A DNA stretch of 64,000 nt from an uncultured Collinsella sp. GTDB lineage: Bacteria > Actinomycetota > Coriobacteriia > Coriobacteriales > Coriobacteriaceae. Of this stretch, positions 24,163 through 33,318 are shown piece after piece. Position 1 is the first letter of the stretch; every line of letters begins with the position of its first letter. The notes below the pieces were generated by a model. That model made no database searches and was not told where the DNA came from. It was given only the letters and a program-made list of their open reading frames with translations. The DNA lies in NCBI GenBank assembly GCA_900552385.1, contig URZI01000002.1, positions 138,362 through 202,361 on the forward strand, read 5' to 3'. Made by a program: the position numbers and the translations under genes.

Positions 24163-25014
24163 ATGCTTAATGGGTGCGCATATATATTGACGGTCGACGT
24201 GGGCAACACGTTCATTCGCTTTGGCCTGTTTGCCGAGGATTCGGCTGCGGCGCAGGAATGCCCGCTTGCGACGTGCGAGATCACGACGCCATCGAGCATT
24301 ACGGCCGACGAAGCGCGTATGAGGCTCGTGCAGGTCATGTGCGCACTGGCAGCCGATGCGGGCATGCCGGGTGCACTCGTTCCCGCGGCCGCAGTGCTGA
24401 GCTGCGTGGTGCCGGCGCTCGAGCGCCCGTGGAAGGCGGCGCTTTCCCGTACCTGCACGGGACGCGCGCTCACGGTGGGACCGGGACTTAAGACCGGCAT
24501 GCCCGTGCACTACGACGACCCGGCCGAGATCGGCCCCGACCGCATTGCCGACGCCGTGGCGGCCCGTGCCGTCTACGGCTCTCCGTGCATCGTGATCGAC
24601 CTGGGCACGACGACCAATATTGAGGTCATCGACGCGTGCGGAACCTTTGTGGGCGGCGTCATCGCGCCGGGTCTGGCGCTCGGTGCCCGGTCGCTTTCGG
24701 CCGCTGCGGCGCGTTTGCCTCAGGTCGAGCCTTCGGCACCCACGCATGTGATCGGTCGCAACACGCGCGAGGCCATGCGCTCGGGCGTGGTCTTGGGCGA
24801 GGTAGCCCGCATCGACGGTATGCTCGACATGGTGCTTGCCGAGATGCGCGCGACCAAGGCCGCGGGGGAGGGCGACGTGCCCATCGTCATTACCGGCGAC
24901 GATGCCGAGGCACTCGCGGCGTTGGTCGGCCACAGCCTGACGGTAGACGACGCGCTGACGCTGCGGGGTCTCGCCGAGCTCTACCGCATCAACCAAAAGC
25001 CCCGCCGCGTGTAA
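24163..25014 (+). CDS. coaX: Type III pantothenate kinase
   Basis: 283 aa. ASKHA-fold markers: LTVDVGNTFIRFG (phosphate 1), GPDRIADAVAAR with the catalytic Asp, DLGTTTNIEV (phosphate 2) and GGVIAPGLALGARSL. It phosphorylates pantothenate in the first step of coenzyme A synthesis and, unlike CoaA, is usually not inhibited by CoA. ATG 24163 follows AAAGGAG; an upstream in-frame ATG has none. It is first in a run of housekeeping genes on the plus strand. Confidence 0.92.
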   Translation: MLNGCAYILTVDVGNTFIRFGLFAEDSAAAQECPLATCEITTPSSITADEARMRLVQVMCALAADAGMPGALVPAAAVLSCVVPALERPWKAALSRTCTGRALTVGPGLKTGMPVHYDDPAEIGPDRIADAVAARAVYGSPCIVIDLGTTTNIEVIDACGTFVGGVIAPGLALGARSLSAAAARLPQVEPSAPTHVIGRNTREAMRSGVVLGEVARIDGMLDMVLAEMRATKAAGEGDVPIVITGDDAEALAALVGHSLTVDDALTLRGLAELYRINQKPRRV

Positions 25015-25098
25015 AGGTGAGGGCGCCGGTGGGACAAACGCCCCCACCTTTCACCTGCTACAATGGGTCAAACTATTGCGATTACGGAGGTGTCTGCC

Positions 25099-25623
25099 AT
25101 GTCGGACGATCTTCATCAAACTTCGTCAGGCAAGCGCCTGGACGTCATTAGCTGGGACGAGTTCTTTATGAGCGTGGCCATCGCCGCGCAGCGCCGCAGC
25201 AAGGACCCCAACACGCAGGTGGGTGCGTGCATCGCCAACACCAACCACCGCATCCTTTCGGTGGGCTACAACGGTACACCCTCGGCGCTCAACGACGACT
25301 TTTTTCCGTGGGGTACGAGCGACGACCCGCTGCAGGACAAGCACAACTACGTGGTCCATGCCGAGGCCAACGCCGTGCTCAACTACCGTGGCTCGCTCAA
25401 GGACCTCGAGGGTTCCACGGTCTACGTCACGCTGTTCCCGTGCCACGACTGCGCCAAGATTTTGGCTCAGGTGGGCGTGGGCGAGGTCGTCTACCTGGAC
25501 AACAAGTACGCCGACACCGATGACGGACGCATCAGCCGCCGCATCCTCGACTCCTGTGGCATCAGCTACCGCCAGGTCATCGTCGATGTCCAGATTGGTA
25601 CCGGGGGACAGGCGCGACAGTAA
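25099..25623 (+). CDS. Deoxycytidylate (dCMP) deaminase family protein
   Basis: 174 aa. The zinc-dependent deaminase motifs are HAEANAVLNY (His ligand and catalytic Glu) and FPCHDCAKIL (two Cys ligands), with RSKDPNTQVGACI and GYNGTPSALND typical of dCMP deaminase/ComEB proteins. It converts dCMP to dUMP for thymidylate synthesis. ATG 25099 follows CGGAGG by 8 bp. Confidence 0.9.
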   Translation: MSDDLHQTSSGKRLDVISWDEFFMSVAIAAQRRSKDPNTQVGACIANTNHRILSVGYNGTPSALNDDFFPWGTSDDPLQDKHNYVVHAEANAVLNYRGSLKDLEGSTVYVTLFPCHDCAKILAQVGVGEVVYLDNKYADTDDGRISRRILDSCGISYRQVIVDVQIGTGGQARQ

Positions 25624-25795
25624 TTATGCGTTGTCGCTATCTGACGACGAACGCAGCTCAAAGAGCCCCGTCCCAAATTGACTACTCGTGAAAGTCGCGT
25701 CTGCGCGCATGGACGGCTCGTGAGCGGGTACACGGCTGTAGTAACATAGCTTCTGTCCGCGGGCGCGCCCGCGTAATTGTGAGAAAGGAGCCCCT

Positions 25796-26074
25796 GTGGC
25801 TGTTAACGAAGAGCTGCTTAAGAAGGTTCTTGAAGAGATTCGCCCCAACCTGCAGGCCGATGGCGGCGATATGGAGTATGTGGGCGTTGACGACGAGGGC
25901 GTCGTCAAACTGGAGCTGCAGGGCGCTTGCGCCGGCTGCCCCATGAGCTCGCTGACCCTGTCCATGGGTATTGAGCGCATCCTGAAGGAGCATGTGCCCG
26001 GCGTTACCCGAGTTGAGCAGGTCAATGCCTCCGGCGAGGCCGAGGACCTGTACGACGAGTACGCGCCGTTCTAA
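25796..26074 (+). CDS. NifU-like C-terminal domain protein, Fe-S cluster scaffold or carrier
   Basis: 92 aa, a single Nfu-type domain: RPNLQADGGDMEYVGVDDEG followed by GACAGCPMSSLTL, whose CxxC binds a bridging 4Fe-4S cluster in a dimer. Starts at GTG 25796, 5 bp after AAAGGAG. Its size and lack of the N-terminal NifU part are normal for Gram-positive Nfu proteins. Likely delivers clusters to enzymes. Confidence 0.92.
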   Translation: MAVNEELLKKVLEEIRPNLQADGGDMEYVGVDDEGVVKLELQGACAGCPMSSLTLSMGIERILKEHVPGVTRVEQVNASGEAEDLYDEYAPF

Positions 26075-26123
26075 GCTGCGAAAGCTGCGGACGGCATACT
26101 CCGCATAGACGTTACGCCCAAAT

Positions 26124-26158
26124 ATGCGGCTGCGATCGCAAGGCCCGCGGCCGCATTT
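26124..26158 (+). terminator. Weak hairpin between Nfu and lgt
   Basis: ATGCGGC (26124-26130) pairs with GCCGCAT (26150-26156), followed by TTGT. Weak T tract. Confidence 0.4.
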
Positions 26159-26183
26159 GTATGTAGGGAGTAGGAGGGTCGAC

Positions 26184-27005
26184 ATGCTCAACGACTTCTA
26201 CCATATGCTTGATCCCGTCGCGATTTCGGCGGGGCCTATCACGATTTACTGGTATGGTCTGGCCTATGTGGTCGGCGCCCTGCTCACGGCGGTTGTCATG
26301 TACCGCACGCAGCGTCGCTGGGGTTTTAACATCACGATTGATGACCTGACGAGTGTCGTGGTCGGCGTGGTCTTTGGCCTCATTATCGGTGCGCGCCTGT
26401 TCTACGTCGTCTTTTACGGTGATGGCTACTACTGGGCGCACCCGCTCGAGATCTTTGCCACCAACGAGGGCGGCATGAGCTTCCACGGCGGTTTGGTGGG
26501 CGGCATTATCGGCGGCATCATCGTATGCCGCATGTATAAGCTCGACGCATGGACTTTGGCAGACCTTGCCGTCATAGGCGCGCCGCTGGCCTTGTGCCTG
26601 GGACGCTGCGCCAACTTTGTCAACGGAGAGCTGTGGGGCAAGCCGACCGATCTGCCATGGGGCGTGGTCTTTGGCGGGACTGCGGGCGATATGCCGCGTC
26701 ACCCCTCCCAGCTCTACGAGGCATTTCTTGAGGGCATCGTGCTCTTTTGCATTCTGCAGGTGCTCAGCCGCAAAAAGCCGCTACTGCCCCAAGGCACGTT
26801 TATGGGCGTGTTTGTGATGGGTTACGGCATCGTCCGCTTCCTCATTGAGTTTGTGCGCGTGCCCGATGCGCAGCTGGGCTATCTGCTGGGTGGCGTTATC
26901 ACCATGGGTCAGCTGCTGAGCCTGCCGCTCGTAATCGCGGGCCTGGCGCTCATCATCTTTGCTCGTCGCCGCAACCAGCCCCAGCGCGTCTACCTCGACG
27001 CTTAA
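26184..27005 (+). CDS. lgt: Prolipoprotein diacylglyceryl transferase
   Basis: 273 aa, about seven membrane segments. The essential Lgt features are visible: MSFHGGLVGGIIGG with the functional His, and the signature GRCANFVNGELWG. It moves diacylglycerol from phosphatidylglycerol to the lipobox Cys of lipoproteins, such as the binding protein at 6.0-7.0 kb. ATG 26184 follows GTAGGAGGG. The TAA runs straight into a palindromic repeat. Confidence 0.94.
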   Translation: MLNDFYHMLDPVAISAGPITIYWYGLAYVVGALLTAVVMYRTQRRWGFNITIDDLTSVVVGVVFGLIIGARLFYVVFYGDGYYWAHPLEIFATNEGGMSFHGGLVGGIIGGIIVCRMYKLDAWTLADLAVIGAPLALCLGRCANFVNGELWGKPTDLPWGVVFGGTAGDMPRHPSQLYEAFLEGIVLFCILQVLSRKKPLLPQGTFMGVFVMGYGIVRFLIEFVRVPDAQLGYLLGGVITMGQLLSLPLVIAGLALIIFARRRNQPQRVYLDA

Positions 27006-27040
27006 CCACCAAAAAGTGAACAGGCACCTTTGTGGTGGTT
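27004..27040. repeat. Dispersed palindrome at the lgt stop codon
   Basis: AACCACCAAAAAGTG on the left and CACCTTTGTGGTGGTT on the right form a near-perfect stem. The left arm begins in the TAA stop codon of lgt. Confidence 0.75.
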
Positions 27041-27067
27041 CGCTGGGCAACGATGACAGAACCGTAA

Positions 27068-27120
27068 CGTTTCCCCAGATAAAACCTGCCAAAATAAACC
27101 TGTCCCTTTTTGGCAGGTTT
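27068..27120 (-). repeat. Dispersed palindrome, long form, inverted
   Basis: Read on the minus strand it is AAACCTGCCAAAAAGGGACA, then GGTTTATTTTGGCAGGTTT, with the trailing TTATCTGGGGAAACG. It matches the copies at 58208 (best) and 31938 including the tail outside the palindrome. Confidence 0.78.
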
Positions 27121-27139
27121 CTAGAAAGGCTTTCGGACT

Positions 27140-29320
27140 GTGAAGGATTCCGACCTCTCCACAACGGCTGCGCGCGACGCTGCCCGCATTGTCTGGTTTA
27201 AGCGCTACCCCGCCAAGCAGACGCTCATCGCATTTTTGCTCGCGCTGTTGGCGACCACGGCGTTTTCCATCGATCCCGCCCCGGTGTCGAGCAACGCAGT
27301 CTTGGCGATTGACCCCAAAGCCTCGGGCATGCTGTACGTGTGCTACGAGGTGCTCCTCTCGTTTGCCGGCCATACCGACGCGGTCATGCTGCTTGCGCTT
27401 GCCTGTCTGCTCACCTTGCCGTTTCGCTACGTGTTCTTTGGCCGTGGCGACACCTGGCGTCCATCGATCATTCTGCCGTCGCTGTTCTTCGCCATCTGCA
27501 TGGTGTTCGGCCGCAGCTACGATCTCACCGACTCGGCCGAGATTGTCCTTGGCGACAAAGCCCGCATCATCTGCGCCTGGATTGGCGGCGCGGGCTGGAT
27601 GCTCTTGGCGGTCGTTGCCTTCTACCTTGCCTTTGAGTGTCTAGATTGGCTGAGCTCCCGACGTATTCCGTTTTCCGAAGCGCACTTTGGCCGCGTATGG
27701 CGTGTGACTCACGCCGTGCTCTCGGTCCATCCCTTTGCCGGGCCCTTCCTGGTGCTTATGATCGCCTGGGCGCCCACGCTCGTCGCTTCGCTGCCTGGCC
27801 TTTTTATGGGAGATACGGGCGCGCAGATTCGCCAGTGGTTCAACTATCCTAACGGCACGAGCGACTACCTGCGTCTGCTCAATCCCAATGTGTTGCTCAA
27901 CGGACATCATCCCGTAGTGCACACGGCCATTATCGGCTCGTGCGTTCAGCTGGGGCTTTCGCTCAACAGCGCCAACGCAGGTCTTGCCATCTACACCTGT
28001 GCTCAGTTCGTCATTACGGCCGCCTGCATGGCCTATTCCATTTCGTCGCTGCGCAAACTGGGCGTGAGCCTGCCGGTTCGCGGTGCGATCCTGCTGTTCT
28101 TTGCGTTTATGCCGATGTTCTCTAACTACGCGGCGCTGCTCACCAAAGACGTGCTGTTTGCCGACGCGTTCTTGGTGCTGCTGGTACAGACCGTCAAGCT
28201 CGTTGCGTGTGGCTTGCCCCGTCGTGATGCCAATGTCGAGCGAGCGGGCGAGAAAGCCCCCGTGCTCTTTGCACGCCACGACTGGCTGCTGCTCGCTCTG
28301 GGTGCCATGGGTTCCACGTTTCTGCGCAACGGCGGCCTGGTGTTTCCCCTGGCGGCATGCGTAATCGCGGCGGCGTTTTGCGCATGGGACGCGCATACGG
28401 CTCGTCGTGCAGCCAAGCAGGCCGGTGCTGCGCCTTCGGGCGCCATCTCGCGCTTCCGCTGGGTGGGAGTTCTTGCGGTGCTTGCACTCTGCCTTGCCTC
28501 TAATATGTACTTCACCAAGGTCTTTATGCCGGCACACGACATCACGCCTGGTTCCAAGCGCGAAATCCTTTCGATTCCGTTCCAGCAGACGGCTCGTTTT
28601 GTCCAAAAGCACGACGGCCTCAACTCGGGCGTCAACCCCACGGTTAAGGAGGACGGCACCATCGTGGAGGCGCCCTGCGACGGTTTGGTGACCGACGAAG
28701 AGCGTGCCGTGATCGATCGCGTACTCAAGTACGAGAACCTGGGCCGCCGCTACAATCCCGACAAGTCCGATGCCGTCAAGAACTGCTTTAACGAGTACGC
28801 CTCGCAAGAGGACATCGATGCCTATTTTGAGGTATGGGCCCAGATGTTTAAGAGGGATCCCGAGTGCTATATTTCGGCGCTTATCAATAACTACTATGGT
28901 TATTTTTATCCGAGCACGCGCGATGCCTGGGTCTACAGCACGGCGCGCAGTGCCGAGATTATGGCACGCCCCGATAATCTCAAGTACTTCGACTTCCATC
29001 CGGTCGATAGCAAGGTTGTGCGCTGGTGCGACCACCTGATCAATCTGTACCGTGTAGCGGTGCAGCGCATCCCGGTTATTTCGCTCACCATGAGCTCGGC
29101 CACCTATGTGTGGATCATGATCGCCGTGGTGGTCTACCTGCTGCGTCGTCATTCATGGCGTGCGCTGGCGATCTGGGTGCCGCTGTTGGGCGTGCTTGCC
29201 GTGTGCCTGATTGGTCCGTGTAACGGATCGACCTACATGCGCTACCTGTATCCGGTCATCGCCTGCATGCCCTTCGCCATCGGCGCCACCGTCACCCGCA
29301 GCGACTTCCTCTGGTCCTAA
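27140..29320 (+). CDS. Large polytopic membrane protein, DUF6020-like
   Basis: 726 aa starting at GTG 27140, about 10 bp after AGAAAGG. About ten to twelve hydrophobic segments are separated by a long outside loop (about residues 465-640) containing SREILSIPFQQTARFV-like text (KREILSIPFQQTARFVQKH), NYYGYFYP and RPDNLKYFDF. The plan of many N-terminal helices, a PFQQxAR loop and a C-terminal helix group resembles membrane proteins of Coriobacteriia annotated DUF6020 and, more distantly, GT-C-type glycosyltransferases. Function unknown; a surface glycan role is only a suggestion. Confidence 0.7.
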   Translation: MKDSDLSTTAARDAARIVWFKRYPAKQTLIAFLLALLATTAFSIDPAPVSSNAVLAIDPKASGMLYVCYEVLLSFAGHTDAVMLLALACLLTLPFRYVFFGRGDTWRPSIILPSLFFAICMVFGRSYDLTDSAEIVLGDKARIICAWIGGAGWMLLAVVAFYLAFECLDWLSSRRIPFSEAHFGRVWRVTHAVLSVHPFAGPFLVLMIAWAPTLVASLPGLFMGDTGAQIRQWFNYPNGTSDYLRLLNPNVLLNGHHPVVHTAIIGSCVQLGLSLNSANAGLAIYTCAQFVITAACMAYSISSLRKLGVSLPVRGAILLFFAFMPMFSNYAALLTKDVLFADAFLVLLVQTVKLVACGLPRRDANVERAGEKAPVLFARHDWLLLALGAMGSTFLRNGGLVFPLAACVIAAAFCAWDAHTARRAAKQAGAAPSGAISRFRWVGVLAVLALCLASNMYFTKVFMPAHDITPGSKREILSIPFQQTARFVQKHDGLNSGVNPTVKEDGTIVEAPCDGLVTDEERAVIDRVLKYENLGRRYNPDKSDAVKNCFNEYASQEDIDAYFEVWAQMFKRDPECYISALINNYYGYFYPSTRDAWVYSTARSAEIMARPDNLKYFDFHPVDSKVVRWCDHLINLYRVAVQRIPVISLTMSSATYVWIMIAVVVYLLRRHSWRALAIWVPLLGVLAVCLIGPCNGSTYMRYLYPVIACMPFAIGATVTRSDFLWS

Positions 29321-29321
29321 C

Positions 29322-29354
29322 TTGGTGCATTGGGGTCAGGTTTCTTTGCACCAA
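29322..29354. repeat. Short palindrome after a stop codon
   Basis: TTGGTGCA (29322-29329) and TGCACCAA (29347-29354) surround GGGGTCAGGTTTCTT. It starts 2 bp after the TAA of the large membrane-protein gene and appears to be a divergent member of the family. Confidence 0.55.
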
Positions 29355-29484
29355 AGGGGACATCATCACGACGCCTTCATTTTGGGGTTTATCTCGCAGG
29401 CCAGTAGGTATATCATAACGACGTTTGTTTATATTGCCCGAGCATCTGCGCTGGGCTTTAGGTCGAAACCGATAGGAGACACGT

Positions 29485-30291
29485 ATGTCCGGACACTCTA
29501 AGTGGGCCACAACCAAGCATCGTAAGGGCGCGCAGGACGCCAAGCGTTCCGCCCTCTTCTCCAAGCTCAGCCGCAACATCACCGTTGCTGCCCGTCTCGG
29601 CGGTGACCCGCTGCCCGAGAACAACGCCAGCCTCGCCGCTGCTGTTGCCAAGGCCAAGGCTCAGTCCATGCCTAAGGACAAGATCAAGTCCGCTATCGAC
29701 AAGGCTTTTGGTTCGGGTGCCGATGCCGCCGTCTACGAGAACATCGTGTACGAGGGCTACGGTCCCGCCGGTGTCGCCGTCTACGTCGACTGCCTGACCG
29801 ACAACCGCAACCGTACCGCCGCTGATGTCCGTTCCGCCTTCTCCCACGCTGGTGGCAACCTGGGCACCTCCGGCTCCGTCGCCTTCCAGTTTGAGCGTAA
29901 GGGCCAGATCGTCGTCGCCAAGGAGATCCTGGACGAGAACGCCAAGAAGGAGACCATGATCGCCAACGGTGCTGCCGGTGACGAGGATGAGTTCATGATG
30001 GCCATCGCCGAGGCCGGTGGCGAGGACTACGAGGATGCCGGCGAGGAGTGGATCGTCTGGACTACTGCCAACGAGGTCATGGCTGTCTCCAAGGCGCTCG
30101 AGGAGCAGGGCGTCCAGGTCAAGGGCTCCGAGACCACCATGGTCCCGACCACCCCGACCGAGGTCTCCGGCGCCGACGCCAAGAAGGTTCAGCGCCTCAT
30201 CGACCGTCTTGAGGAGCTCGACGACGTCCAGGATGTTTACAGCACCATGGACATGACCGACGAGGTCATCGCTGCCCTCGAGGAGGAGTAG
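29485..30291 (+). CDS. YebC/PmpR-family regulator or translation factor
   Basis: 268 aa, a little longer than the usual 240-250. The family N-terminus MSGHSKWATTKHRKGAQDAK and LAAAVAKAKAQSMPKDKIK are clear, with acidic middle and C-terminal domains (GAAGDEDEFMMAIAEAGGED). YebC proteins are described as DNA-binding regulators and, more recently, as helpers of translation through proline runs. ATG 29485 follows GATAGGAG. High G+C and strongly biased codons suggest good expression. Confidence 0.93.
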   Translation: MSGHSKWATTKHRKGAQDAKRSALFSKLSRNITVAARLGGDPLPENNASLAAAVAKAKAQSMPKDKIKSAIDKAFGSGADAAVYENIVYEGYGPAGVAVYVDCLTDNRNRTAADVRSAFSHAGGNLGTSGSVAFQFERKGQIVVAKEILDENAKKETMIANGAAGDEDEFMMAIAEAGGEDYEDAGEEWIVWTTANEVMAVSKALEEQGVQVKGSETTMVPTTPTEVSGADAKKVQRLIDRLEELDDVQDVYSTMDMTDEVIAALEEE

Positions 30292-30360
30292 CGCCCGCAC
30301 GGGTTAAGCCGTGCATATCTGGGCATAATGAAGCGAGCATGCAAGCCTCGTGGAATAGAT

Positions 30361-30402
30361 GAGCCGGATCCGCGTGCGTAGAGCACCGGACCCGGCTCTT
30401 TT
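30361..30402 (+). terminator. Rho-independent terminator after the yebC-like gene
   Basis: 12-bp stem 30361-30372/30387-30398 with one mismatch, then TTTT. The T tract runs into TATAAT (30402-30407), which may be the -10 of the next operon. Confidence 0.82.
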
Positions 30403-30457
30403 ATAATGATGCGAACCGTTTTGCATTTCGAGAGCCGAGATTTGAAGGGAGCGCCAC

Positions 30458-31003
30458 GTGCGCGTACTCAAACGAGCCCTAGCGATTGTGTATCTTGCCG
30501 CCGCCATCGTGGCGCTGGGTACGCTTGTCTGCCAGTTTTGGGGGCCGTATACGTATCGCTTTATGCTGCTGATGCGCGACCCCATGCCGCGCATTGTCGT
30601 GACGGCATGCGGCGGAGTTGTGGCGATCGGCGTGCTGGTAAGCTTCTTTCGCCTGATGTTTGCTCGTCGCGAGCCGTCCTGCGTGCATCCGGCGGGGGAG
30701 CGCAATATCGAGGTCACGCTCGCGGCGCTTTCTTCGTGTGCCAGGGCTGCTGCCGAGCGCGACGACCGCGTGATGGTCGAGCATGTCGAGGCCCGCGTCC
30801 AAGGCTCCGATGATTCGCACGTCCGATTTAAGGTCGAGGCTATCGCGCTTGACGATAAGGACGTGGCATCTCTGGCTACCGCGATGCAGCAGCGCATCGA
30901 GGAAGCTTGCGACACCATGCTCGGCACGCCGGGTACGACCACGCGCGTCCGTTTTTTGCCGTCCAAGACTACCGTCCAGACCGTGGAGGTTTCCGGTGAG
31001 TGA
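30458..31003 (+). CDS. Alkaline-shock response membrane anchor protein (AmaP-like)
   Basis: 181 aa from GTG 30458 after GAAGGGAG. Two membrane segments (about 5-27 and 45-66) precede a cytoplasmic domain with an Asp23-like pattern (NIEVTLAALSSCARAAAERD, VRFKVEAIALDD). In Staphylococcus AmaP anchors Asp23 to the membrane. The next two genes encode DUF2273 and Asp23 proteins, and the downstream start overlaps this stop. Confidence 0.85.
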   Translation: MRVLKRALAIVYLAAAIVALGTLVCQFWGPYTYRFMLLMRDPMPRIVVTACGGVVAIGVLVSFFRLMFARREPSCVHPAGERNIEVTLAALSSCARAAAERDDRVMVEHVEARVQGSDDSHVRFKVEAIALDDKDVASLATAMQQRIEEACDTMLGTPGTTTRVRFLPSKTTVQTVEVSGE

Positions 31004-31373
31004 TACCAATCAAGATAAGACCGCTCGTACGCCGCGCCTGACGATTGACCAGAGCGCTGTGCCGGCGAGCGAACCTGTTGATTCCAAAGCAGAGGCAGCC
31101 GAGTTACAAGACGCGGCAGCCGCGGATTTTGACGAGGCTATGGGTCTCATCAAGGGTACGGGCGCTGCCATCTGGAGCTATGCTGTGCGTCATCCCAACA
31201 CCACGCTCGGTGCCGTCGCTGGCTTTATCCTCGCCGTGTTGGTGCTCACGCTCGGCCTGTGGGACACGCTCGTCATTGCATTCTTCGTGCTGATCGGCGC
31301 CGTGATCGGCCAAATTCGCGACGGCGAGAACGGGATCGTCAACTTCTTCGGCCGTCTGTTTAGCGGCCGCTAA
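30996..31373 (+). CDS. DUF2273 small membrane protein
   Basis: 125 aa from GTG 30996, which lies inside the end of the AmaP-like gene and follows GTGGAGG. A polar, acidic N-terminal 60 residues precede two hydrophobic segments (HPNTTLGAVAGFILAVLVL and LWDTLVIAFFVLIGAVIGQI) and the end NFFGRLFSGR. DUF2273 proteins occur with Asp23 genes and probably help place them at the membrane. The N-terminal tail is longer than in most relatives. Confidence 0.82.
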   Translation: MSDTNQDKTARTPRLTIDQSAVPASEPVDSKAEAAELQDAAAADFDEAMGLIKGTGAAIWSYAVRHPNTTLGAVAGFILAVLVLTLGLWDTLVIAFFVLIGAVIGQIRDGENGIVNFFGRLFSGR

Positions 31374-31417
31374 TATGTATTCGACTGTCGCATCTGCGGC
31401 AGGCATAAGGAGGAACC

Positions 31418-31939
31418 ATGGCTTTTAATACGAAGGTCGATGTAGCCGATACCGAGCTCGAGGAGAATGAGGCGGCCGTCGCCGAAGCCGAGGATGTGAC
31501 GCTCGAGGATGAGGCGCTCGTCGAGGCCGAGTTCGCCGATGACGCGGACGAGGATGATGAGGAAACAGACGAGTCCGAGGACTCGCTGACCTATTCCAAC
31601 GGTGTGATCGAGAAGATCGTCGCCATGGCCACCCGCGAGGTGCCGCACGTCCTGGGCATGAAGGGTAACCTTATGCACTTTGTGCAGGAGCAGTTTGGTG
31701 CCGAGAACCTGACCAAGGGCGTGACGGTCGAGGTCACCGACGACAACCGCGTGGTCGTCAACATCTCGGTCATCATCGAGTACGGTGCCTATGCGCCTGC
31801 GATCTTTGACGACGTTAAGGCGCGCGTCACCGAGCGTCTGGCCGCGATGACCGGCCTTGAGGTGGCAGGCGTCAACCTGCGCATCGGGGATGTCATCACC
31901 CCCGAGGAGTACGAGCATCGCACCAGCCAGCACGAGTAA
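31418..31939 (+). CDS. Asp23/Gls24-family envelope stress protein
   Basis: 173 aa. A very acidic 55-residue N-terminus (TELEENEAAVAEAEDVTLED) is followed by the Asp23 domain: YSNGVIEKIVAMATREVPHV, KGVTVEVTDDNRVVVNISVI, and VNLRIGDVITPEEYEHRT. Member of the cytoplasmic, membrane-associated alkaline-shock family. Last gene of the trio; a strong terminator follows at 31992. Confidence 0.9.
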   Translation: MAFNTKVDVADTELEENEAAVAEAEDVTLEDEALVEAEFADDADEDDEETDESEDSLTYSNGVIEKIVAMATREVPHVLGMKGNLMHFVQEQFGAENLTKGVTVEVTDDNRVVVNISVIIEYGAYAPAIFDDVKARVTERLAAMTGLEVAGVNLRIGDVITPEEYEHRTSQHE

Positions 31940-31989
31940 CCTACCAAATAGGGATAGGTTTGTTTCGATAGGTTTTACCTGCGAAAACG
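31938..31989 (+). repeat. Dispersed palindrome, long form, at the asp23-like stop
   Basis: Begins in the TAA stop codon: AACCTACCAAATAGGGATAG, then GTTTGTTTCGATAGGTT and the tail TTACCTGCGAAAACG. Same layout as 58208-58259. Confidence 0.75.
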
Positions 31990-31991
31990 CT

Positions 31992-32033
31992 AAACGGTCG
32001 ACCGCGCAAGCAAAAGTGCGGTCGACCGTTTTC
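31992..32033 (+). terminator. Rho-independent terminator of the AmaP/DUF2273/Asp23 operon
   Basis: 14-bp perfect stem 31992-32005/32018-32031, 12-nt loop, then further T. Confidence 0.9.
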
Positions 32034-32146
32034 TATATGCCCCCGACGCAGGCATACCGCTCGTCTAACTAAGGGTTGCAATCTTCGCGTTCCGCGTTAC
32101 CCTAATGGGCGCATTGTTTCCAAATTGTTAACGAGGGGTTGCCGTA

Positions 32147-33169
32147 ATGGCCGACGAACACGAGACCGAAAGCAAGGCATGGGCGATTGAAGCCGCTGCG
32201 GCAGAGGCGGCGTCGCGTGCCGCCGAGGAGATGCATCGTCCTCCGGTGGTGCCGATGGAGCGCGTTGTCGGTCGCGAGGATATCGAACGTGGCGAGCGCG
32301 CCGGCCGCAAGCGCAGCCAGGAGCCAGGCTTTCCGCGCTTTTTTGCCGAGCTCAATCTGGGCCTGATCCTCACGGCGTTCGCCATCGTGGCCTTTAAAAC
32401 TCCCAATCACTTTGCCTTCGGCGGCACCTCGGGCGTGTCGGTCATTCTTTCCACGCTGTTCCCGACTCTGCCCGTCGGCGTCTTCATGTGGATTATCAAC
32501 GCGGTTCTCGTCGTTTTGGGCTTTATCTTTTTGGAGCGCAAGGCGATTCTTTGGAGCGTCTTCGCCTCGTTTGCGCTGTCCGCCTACGTCTCGCTGTTTG
32601 AGCTCTTCATTCCGACCGATGTCTCTCTGACGGGTGATATGTGGCTCGACCTGTGCTTTGCCGTCATCTTGCCGGCGCTCGGCAGTGCCATCGTCTTTGA
32701 CATCGGCGCCTCGACGGGTGGCACGGACATTCTCGCTATGATCCTCGAGCGCCGCACGACGCTCGAGATTGGCCGCGCGCTGCTGTTGGTTGATATCGGC
32801 ATCGTGGCCATCGCGGCCTTTTTGTATGGCCCGCGTGTCGGTCTGTATTGTGTGCTCGGCCTGTTTGCCAAGACGCTTGTGGTCGACAAAGCCATTGAGA
32901 GCATTCACCTGCGCAAAGTCTGCACGGTCATTTGCTCCGAGCCCCTTAAGGTCGAGGAGTTTATCGTCAAGCATCTCAACCGTACGGCGACCATCAGTCG
33001 CGGCTACGGTGCCTTCTCGGGCAAGTGCGTGACGGTGATCATGAGCGTGCTGAGCCGTCGCGAGGCCGTGCAACTGCGCCGCTATGCGCGCGAGGTCGAT
33101 CCGGGTGCCTTTATCACGATTGTCGACAGCTCCGAGATCGTCGGCAAGGGCTTCCGCGGAACGAACTAG
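32147..33169 (+). CDS. YitT-family membrane protein (DUF161 plus DUF2179)
   Basis: 340 aa. A charged 65-residue N-terminus precedes five to six membrane segments with the family features FGGTSGVSVILSTLFPTLPV and FDIGASTGGTDILAMIL. The C-terminal 90 residues form a DUF2179 domain (LNRTATISRGYGAFSGKCVT, FITIVDSSEIVGKGF). Function unknown. The N-terminal extension is longer than in B. subtilis YitT. ATG 32147 follows ACGAGGGG. Confidence 0.88.
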   Translation: MADEHETESKAWAIEAAAAEAASRAAEEMHRPPVVPMERVVGREDIERGERAGRKRSQEPGFPRFFAELNLGLILTAFAIVAFKTPNHFAFGGTSGVSVILSTLFPTLPVGVFMWIINAVLVVLGFIFLERKAILWSVFASFALSAYVSLFELFIPTDVSLTGDMWLDLCFAVILPALGSAIVFDIGASTGGTDILAMILERRTTLEIGRALLLVDIGIVAIAAFLYGPRVGLYCVLGLFAKTLVVDKAIESIHLRKVCTVICSEPLKVEEFIVKHLNRTATISRGYGAFSGKCVTVIMSVLSRREAVQLRRYAREVDPGAFITIVDSSEIVGKGFRGTN

Positions 33170-33318
33170 CACAGACGTATTCAACGAACCGCCTGCTGGC
33201 GCCGTGTACCTTGCAAATCGGTCATCTTTGAGTATTTGACCCCACATTGGGCAATAATGATGCTAAAGACAACGTTTGCGATCCAGGTGATTCGTTCAAG
33301 ATACGAAGGGATGATTCT